Shown piece after piece: positions 36,501 to 45,500 of a stretch of DNA of 62,000 bases; the stretch's first letter is position 1; each line of letters starts with the position of its first letter. Location of the stretch: NCBI GenBank assembly GCA_029204225.1, contig CM055102.1, forward strand, positions 46,454,998-46,516,997, in the 5' to 3' direction. A program made the translations under genes and the position numbers. Below the pieces are notes generated by a model that was not told where the DNA came from, did no database searches, and saw only the letters and a list, made by a program, of their open reading frames with translations. This stretch comes from Diphasiastrum complanatum. Its lineage: Eukaryota > Streptophyta > Lycopodiopsida > Lycopodiales > Lycopodiaceae.

Positions 36501-39500
36501 TAAGCCATTGCCTCAAGTTCATCAAAGAACTTCTTGGAATTTTTTCGTGGTCGGAACTTTGTCGAGCCCTTCTCTTGCCCCCGTTTCCTGCAAGCTACAA
36601 CCGTCTGATCGTAAACACATGCGATCCGGATGGCATCCTCCAACGAGTTCAATTGATTGCACTTGCACTCATTCTGAAAGTCCGCGGGCAATCCATTCAC
36701 AAATTGCCACTCTGCGTACTTCTTATGAAATTGCGACACTTTGGTTAAGAGATCCACGAACTCTTGGATGTACGTTTCCAAGTCCCGCGATCCCATCTTA
36801 TTAAGCTCAACAAAATGCCGATAGGAGTCTCGCTCATCCACAGTCATAAACATTTTCAGGAACACCTCCCGAAAAGCGTCCCATGTAACAGGCTTAGGAT
36901 CGAGATCTCTCCACCACGACATGGCCTTACCCTCCAAGTAAATTAAAACAGAAGAAATTCTTTTTTCCTCGAGAACCCCGTGTAGACCAAATAGATGGTC
37001 CACCTGTTTAGCCATGACTCCACTGCCGGCGCCTGCTTGAATTTCTTGTCCGCCGAAAATACTTCTGGCTGAAAATCTAAGTGTGTCGAAGATGTTGCGT
37101 CATGTCGAGACAGTAGAAACTTAATTTGTTCGTCCTGTTGCTTATTACTCTGATGAATTTCTAGCAGTGCCTTGCCCATCACATCCAGAATTGACGGCGG
37201 GTTGTCGTCCGGACTTCCCACGCTCCGAACTGGCGATGGCACACCCTCGACGAATAATTCTTGCCCCATGTCGGCCATGTTGTTAAAAATTTGCTTCCAT
37301 GCTCTCTTTTGCAGGTTCATTAGGTTTCCACTCACATGAGGTCATGCAAATGCAGGAACTGATTTCCAGAAAGCCAGATCATTCACTTGCATCCACAAAG
37401 CTGCTAACAGCCCCTCCAAAAGGTTTTCAAGCCCAGCATATAGAGTCTGCCCTCTACTAACTCATTTTCAGCAATCATCTGGTTGATTCAAGCTTCAAAC
37501 CAAGCATGCACAGAGTTTCAGAAGGTAGTCATGCCTATTCAGCATGCACAAGGCAAACACATTATGCAAACATTGTCCTGCATCCATATTGCTGTTTGTC
37601 TGATTCAGCAGGTACTTCTGCTACATAACAATCAGAAACACCCTTATTCCTGTTAACTTGGTGGATAGAAAGCATAAACTTTGCATGCAATGCGTAGACA
37701 ATCGGAAAACACCATTCCTAAGCTACACAAGCCGCATGCAAGAAATAAAAGTTTGCAACCAGCTTCAATCCCATTCCCATGCGAGAAAGAGGATTCCGAA
37801 ACCCCATGCAAACCCAAGAAATCCAACCCACAATGGAAAACCAGCAACATGGAGAACCAGAATTCACATAACCATGTTTTAACCCGGAAAGCTATAACGT
37901 TACCAGCAATCCAAACGCCAATCAAACTGATTCAACCAAAAAAAAGGTAGAGCACCTACTTGGAAGAACACCGATTTACTGAAATAGTCCAGATTGTCGT
38001 TGACGCAATTCACCACAGCTAGGTCCACACCAAATCGCTCACACAACCCGATTGGCTCTTCACAATGATAGGAAGAGCTTACCAATCCCACAACATAACG
38101 GTCACAGACTCTCGATGATCCTCATGGACACAGGTGAGGGTATATATAGAATGTAGAACCCACCCCGTCCACCCATGCATTGAATCCACATGTAAGCGTA
38201 CTATCAACCCATACCAAACTCCCATGCATGTCCACTGCATGTAGGTCCCTTAACCCATAATAGCCAAGACCCATGCATAAGCACAATGCATGTACACCCT
38301 AACCCATACTAGGATGCAACACACATGCAAATACCGCATGCGGGTGTGACCCCATGGTCCTACTCGACTATTATGTAGATTAGGCCCGGCCCCTACGTCC
38401 AAGGCAGCCCCTAATGGTCCAAACCCCCAATAGGGCCGTAACATGCGCCCTAGCTCAATTGCAATGGGACATAGTTGGAGTTTCCATCACTTGTGTTCTC
38501 TCTAATGTGTTTGGCTATTGTTTCATCACAATAGGAATCTTGTCTTGGGTTACCTATATGAGTAAATCGGTCTTCTAACACTTCCACTTAGTCCACTTGA
38601 AGACTATATTTGCACATCTAGTTCTGTGGACATTCCTTCCACCTATGTTGCCCCAAGCATACAAAACAAATGCTTTCACATTTTGCCTTCTCTTGGTCTT
38701 GCAACGACAATAATGAGCGACATTGACTCACTTGAATGTTGTTCTGCCTATACAACCCTTTGCCCCAGCTTTGAACTGAATGTTTGCATGATCCTCTTTT
38801 CTGGTAGGCCATGAGATGGTGAATAGGATGTTCTTGCAATACATCTAAATCGAAATTGACACTTACAAGATGACGACGTAATATTGAAAATGCATGTCCT
38901 AAATGGCAATCTTATTAGGAACGGGAGGAGCAGTCTAATGTTATTCTAGGGAGAATTTTTTGATAATTAGAATTTAATAAGCTTCAAGGTTTACAGTCGT
39001 CTATCCATTCCATTCTAATCGTAAAACAAGATTCCATACTTGTAGAGGGCCACTTACAGATTTAAAAAATATTAAAGCATACATCATACTTGGTAGCACA
39101 ATCAGCAACACTTAGCTACTTACTACCGAAAACAATACAGACACAAACAATAGAATGCAAATATATGGATAGAATAATGAAGAACACTTTTAATCAATGG
39201 GAAATCAATAATATCTACAAGCAATGTGTTGATCTAAGTTGCACACAATGATCCAATGAGCTATTGATGCTAAAATTAGCTATCTGAGCTAAGTTGATCA
39301 ACCACCCTACTAATGATGGGTCATTGGTATCTATATATATGTCAATGCTCCTTTCCTCTTTTGGCCACTTTTACTTTGCTCTTGATTGAACTAAAATTCA
39401 AACTTTCTATTCTTCTTCAATTTGCCCTACTTTCCCCAACCCTCTGTTAGAATGTAAATGGAATTGCTTACAACCATATATTACTTTGACCCAAAAGGTC

Positions 39501-42500
39501 GAGAGTTATGTAACCATGGTCATTTATTATATTAGGCCTACTAAACTTAGAGTTAGCTAAGTTAGTATGAAATTAACTTGGTAGGGACTCATGGGTCCAC
39601 TAGGCCTAATTGTGACATTAAGTACCCCAACTTGACATATTGGAGGTACCTTATTCTTTCTATGTAACTTATAGAAAGTTGGATAGTCAATAGTCAAGTA
39701 GTTGGAAAGCCAATAGTCAAGTAGTTGGATAGCCAATAGTCATGAAGTTAGATAGTATCAGCCACCTATTTCATTACTTGTTGAGCAAATTGCATGTGGA
39801 GTATTGCAATCTATTGTGCTCATAATTTCAGCTTTGAGGTTGCTGCCCTTTGAGTAGATTTTGACTTGGAAAGTCTATTTCCTATCTACTACAAGCTGAT
39901 TTTTTTGTTATGGCTAAAGAATCAGAGTCTATTGGTTCTTTATTTAATGAAGATAGGCTGGATGGCACAAACTATTCCTTGTGGTACTACATGATAAAAA
40001 ACCTTCTAATTGCTACAGGTTTGTGGGAAGTAGTTAATGGTGACGAAGAGAGGCCACCTACCTTGGCACCTATTACACCATCTAGAACAACTACTTCTTC
40101 ATCTACGGAGGTGTCTTCTGATGAGCAAAAGAAGTGGGATCGACGAGATGCACAAGCACATTCCGTCATTGCATTATCAGTGAAGATATGTATCCTTCCA
40201 CATATTAGATCATGCAAGACTTCCAAAAGTGCTTGGGAGACTCTTGCCAAGATGTTTCAAGTAAAGAATGCGGCAAAAGTGGTATATCTTCGAAATCAAC
40301 TTTCTATCTTGAAGATGCAAGAAGGTGATTTGGTTACAAACCACTTGACGAAGATCAAGGATCTTTGAGAGGAGCTTCTTAGTATTGATGAGGTGATTGA
40401 GAACTCACAATTTGTATCTATTACTCTCAACTCTCTTCCTAATTCCTACCTTCCATTTGTGTCATCATTTCTCTTAGGGGACAGCAAATCTCCTTCGACG
40501 AACTTGTTGGCTTACTTCAAGAAGAGCAAACAAGGATCAACTTTGGTGAACAAGAAGATCAAGCTTTCTTTGCAAAAGGCAAAGGCAAAGGCAAGTGGAA
40601 AGGGAAGCCTTCTTTCAACACTTCCAAAGATGATCAAAAATGAAGCTCAAGATCAAGGCTCCAAGAAGAAGGGTAAGTCCCACTATTGCAAGAAGTTTGG
40701 GCACTCTTTGAAAATCTTACGTACCGACCGAGGAGGGGAATATATAAAGGATACGTTCGGTACTTATTTTCAAAGCAAAGGTATCCATCATCAAATGACA
40801 ACCCCTTACACACCTCAACAAAATGGTGTTGCCGAAAGAAAGAATCGCACTGTCATGGAGATGGCTCGATGCATGCTCAAGGCAAAGGGCCTACCTCACA
40901 AGTTTTGGGCTGAAGCGGTTATACCGGCGGCTTACATTAGTAATCGGTGTCCTACTAAAGCCTTGAAGGTATTAACTCCTTATGAAGTTTGGTATGGTAA
41001 GAAGCCTACTATTTCTCACTTACGCATCTTTGGTTGCACGACTTATGCTTTCATTCCCGATAAGCTAAAAACCAAGCTTGATGATAAAGGAGTTAAATGC
41101 ATATTTGTTGGCTATAGTAGCAAAAGCAAGGGCTATAAGTTGTTTAATATGGATACTAATAAAATCATAGATTGTGACATTAAGTACCCCAACTTGACAT
41201 ATTGGAGGTACCTTATTCTTTCTATGTAACTTATAGAAAGTTGGATAGTCAATAGTCAAGTAGTTGAGTTATTGGACTCGGCTCATTACATTCGTTGCGT
41301 CCATTTACATTTACTTTACTTTATGCATAAGCAGGCCTTGGGCCCTTTTTTATTCATTAGTGACACTTAGACTATATGGTTGGCCTTTGGCCTTATTACT
41401 CATTATTAGGCCATTTGGACATATTACTGGAGAGTGGGGCCTTCTTGGAGGGCGCACTATTTTCCCTCCCAGTTGGGCCCTAGCCACCGGAAGCTTCCTT
41501 TTAGGGCTTCCTCTTGGCTATAAGTAGGCAAACTGTGTCATTTGTTATTCAGCTGATGATATTGATCTCTCTCTTTAGTCTCCTTAATCTCTCTCTTTCC
41601 TGCTTTCTAGGGTTAAGTCTTGCTTATGTGCTGCTTTCATAGCTTAAGTCTTGCTTATGTGATGCTTTCATAGCTTAGCTTTAGATCAGCTGTGGCTTTA
41701 TTCGTAACTAGTTGGACAGCCAATAGTCAAGTAGTTGGAAAGCCAATAGTCAAGTAGTTGGATAGCCAATAGTCATGAAGTTAGATAGTCATCTTGGACT
41801 ATATATATGTGTGCATCCCATTTGTATAGGACACTTTTGTAAGCAATGATGACTATTCTCCTTGGCTGTCCACGAGTTTCTACAAGAGGGTTTCTAGCCA
41901 TCTCTCTCTTTCTTTTGAGAATGCTTTCTGTGATTGAATAGTTAAGATTCTGTGACTACAACACCATTTTATACAGAAGCGCTATTTTTCATATAAGGTG
42001 TATTTATGTTTGAATGCTTCAATGTCTCTCACTCTTTCTCTCTATCATTGGAACCATAAATGAAGAAATGTATGGCAATTGTTGACGCCTAATTGTTTAG
42101 CAGTTCTTTGTGTCAGTAACAGAGAAGAGCACGACTGTCTCAGACACCTAATCGTTCGCATTCTCTTTGCCGTTGCATACGACACCTACACTGTCATCTA
42201 ATCAAATCAAAACTACTCTGCTTCCTTAGTCTCTAAAGTAATCTAGGATCCTTATTCATCAGTTTTCAAACTGTATCATTAGTTTCTTTGTTTGATCCTT
42301 AGGCTTCTATTTCCTACACCCTCGTTTCCATTGAACTAACCACGACTAGGTTTACAATCCTCATAACACCGTGCCATTTGTATAGTTCCCTACAAATCTC
42401 GTGTCTGCTCTTTCATGATGAAAGGTCGAATACTCTCTCTAAGGCCTCCAAAAAATGGAACACTTGTAAAAACATAGAGATCCCTTCAGCTATATGTGGC

Positions 42501-45500
42501 AATGCCTCCTTTTAGCGGTTTGTGTACTATTGAATAGTCGAGTTGCCTTGCTTTAAATTCGTCCACATATGCATTGTCCTATTCTTCTCTTCAATTGGCA
42601 CCCAATGAACATTTGGCAAAAAACTTTCCAAGTAGTCAGTATTAAGTTATCCTTTTCAACCTTTCTCCACCATCTTCATGCAAAGTCCCATAACCGATAT
42701 GTGGCTACTATGATTTTCTTAATCGTCCACATTTCCACACAACACATATGCAAATGCTTTTTCCCATTCTTGTAACCGAATCTCTACATCATCTATAGTT
42801 CGAACCACGATTGCCCGAATGTACTTAGGAGGCTTCAAATCCTTCACCAATGGAGATTGCATTTCTAGCCTGCAAATTCCACCTTTTGTTCAACTAGAAG
42901 TGGGCTATACTGTGTGACACTGATTAGGCAGGTGATAGAAAAAATGGGAAGTCTATTTATGGATATGTGATTTACTCTTGGTTCTACCACTAACTTTTTT
43001 GAGAAAAGTTGCCTGCTCTTTTGAAATTAAGCTACTCAAGAATTTGCTTCAAGGTTGCTTCCAGTATCCACTCTGGTTGAAACACGAATAACCTTTGAGA
43101 ATCATGACTGGATCCAATTGAAGCAATCATAACTAATGACCAAAACACTTGAAAAGCACAATATCAAACAAAAAACAGCCAGTTGATCCTAAGAACTCAT
43201 CAATTGCCAAGTGCCCCAATCCATTTTTCCTCAAAACTGACAACCCTAATATGTTTGCACACTTACCCCTTGATTTCCAATTGATATTGGGCACAATTGG
43301 CATCGAAATAACAAATTGGATCCCTAGAAAAGAGGTGTGGGGGTGAGATTCTCTCCAAAAATAGCCATTGGAAGATCTAGTAACCAATTCCTTGAACCTT
43401 CACTAAAACCACTTAGAAAGCAAATGAAAACAACAAATCTCACAAATCTAGCTCCTAAAAAGTAGGTAATGGAGCTGATAGTACTCTATCGCTTCAAGTC
43501 TCAATTATCCTGCTTAGGAAACTGATGTACAACATGAAACAGTGAGAAGTGATCTTGAATACTAAAAAAACATCATGCATAAAAAGCAGCCTAAATTCAT
43601 TAAACTTATTGTCCATTATGCTTCTTTATTGCGTTGATATCAATTGAATCATTGAAATTTAAAATTGAAACCCTCAAATTCATCATGCATACCATAGATT
43701 ATGCTCTAAAATGTTCCTACTTCCATCACCAGCACCCAAAAGAAGGCACAGGTCACATGCATTACAGATTTGCAAACTATGCTGACACAAAGCCACAAGA
43801 ACGTTCAGACTTACAAAGTTCTTCATGTAGTAATGAAGAAGTTTAGCTTGCACAGTACTTTCCTCGGCTTTTGAAGCCAAATACAAACAAGTTGGTGCAA
43901 CCAAACGTGGATCATACTCAGAGAAGCTCTTCCTAATCACCAAGAAAAACATGGATTGTGATGATACAAACGGAAAAGCTTAAAGTGGAATGACTGCTAG
44001 TAACAAAAACTTCCAGCAACTGAAGCAGTTGCTATTTTACGATCTACACTTTGCACACCTAATTGTCAAATCATGACAAATTTGTTAGATTCAAAATAAG
44101 GCTTCTTTTTGCCTCGATGTTCTAAATTCATTGCATGGAATAATGTTTCTCATCTAGATTAGCATAAACTCATGAATACAAATAAATCATGCTAAATAAA
44201 GTTTCATGATTTATATGGGACTAAACTGGCATCCTTTCAGAATTTCTCTCAAAAAATTCTGTTTGTGGGTTTTTTTTTCCATAGCATGCAAGACCTAACT
44301 CACGCAGACAAAATTTTCAAAAAATCTCAAAACTAACATGACGATAGGTAAAATTAAATCATTATAGGCTGTTACTAAAGTTGACAAGTTAGCAAAAACT
44401 CAAGAATCATCATTTGCAAGACTGGAATTTTAAAGCTTATTACAAGGAGTGAAAATTATAGATTGATACTCGGACAATAGCACATGCCTGGTATAGATCC
44501 GCCTGAAATAAGCAATAGCTGTAGCAACAACCCTGAGGCACCAGAATAAACAAAAGACGTATATAAGAAACCCTAATCTTATGAACAAAAAATTATATGC
44601 AGCAGCACATACGACAAAAATGGACATCAAAATAAAGAATTACATAATAATTTCCGTATAAGACAATTATAGTAACATGAATGAGCTAAGCATAAGATGA
44701 AACACACAGAGCCTCCCTTAAAAACTACAGATAAGTTTCCTACAAAGAACTCAAGAAACCACCCAATCAACTGTAGAATGGCTGTTAACATGTCCTAAAA
44801 ACCTTTAAGAGATACTAACAAGCACTACTCAAAGCATCAAATGTAGCTATGATACCATATAAAATTTGTATGTATATGCCTGCAACGTTGTTCTTACAGT
44901 AGTATGCAACACTAAATGACAGGCAACGAACAAGACTTCAAGATGCAAATGAAATGACAAGGCAAACCTCATTGATAACATACAACTGATCTTACCAAGC
45001 TCGACTTTCTCACAAGGTCCTCACTTGTTATGTCTACGATAATACCTCATCAATAAAGTACAAGTGATCTTAACAAGCTACACTTTCTCACATTTATGTA
45101 GATACCCCAAGGCCCTCACCTCATATAAATAGATGCTACGCCTAGGATAATACCGGATGTTATGTCCTCACTTTATGCCAACATAAAAAAGTTTTGTCTA
45201 GGCCACTTGGGGTGTTTATCTATACCCTACCACCCACTTCCTCGACCTACCTAGGTCAGTGGTACGTCCACTGATTTTACTCCTAGGTTCGAGTAGTCCT
45301 CCACCGACAGACTTCTTGGGCCGTTACTACATTTATTTAGGTCACATGGCTACATAGTACAAATTTTCTAAGGATCATATAAAGTTCATGGCAACATGAA
45401 AGCAAAAAATGTCAAAGTACATGGCCTACACTATAGATTACAAGTCTAACATTATTATGATAACTCAAAATGTGCAAAAATGATATGTATTGCACAAAAT

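Noticed and set aside
45230-45330. Weak polymerase III box A/box B-like pair
   Set aside because: Box B (GGTTCGAGTAG) lacks the final CC, and there is no tail or repeat evidence.
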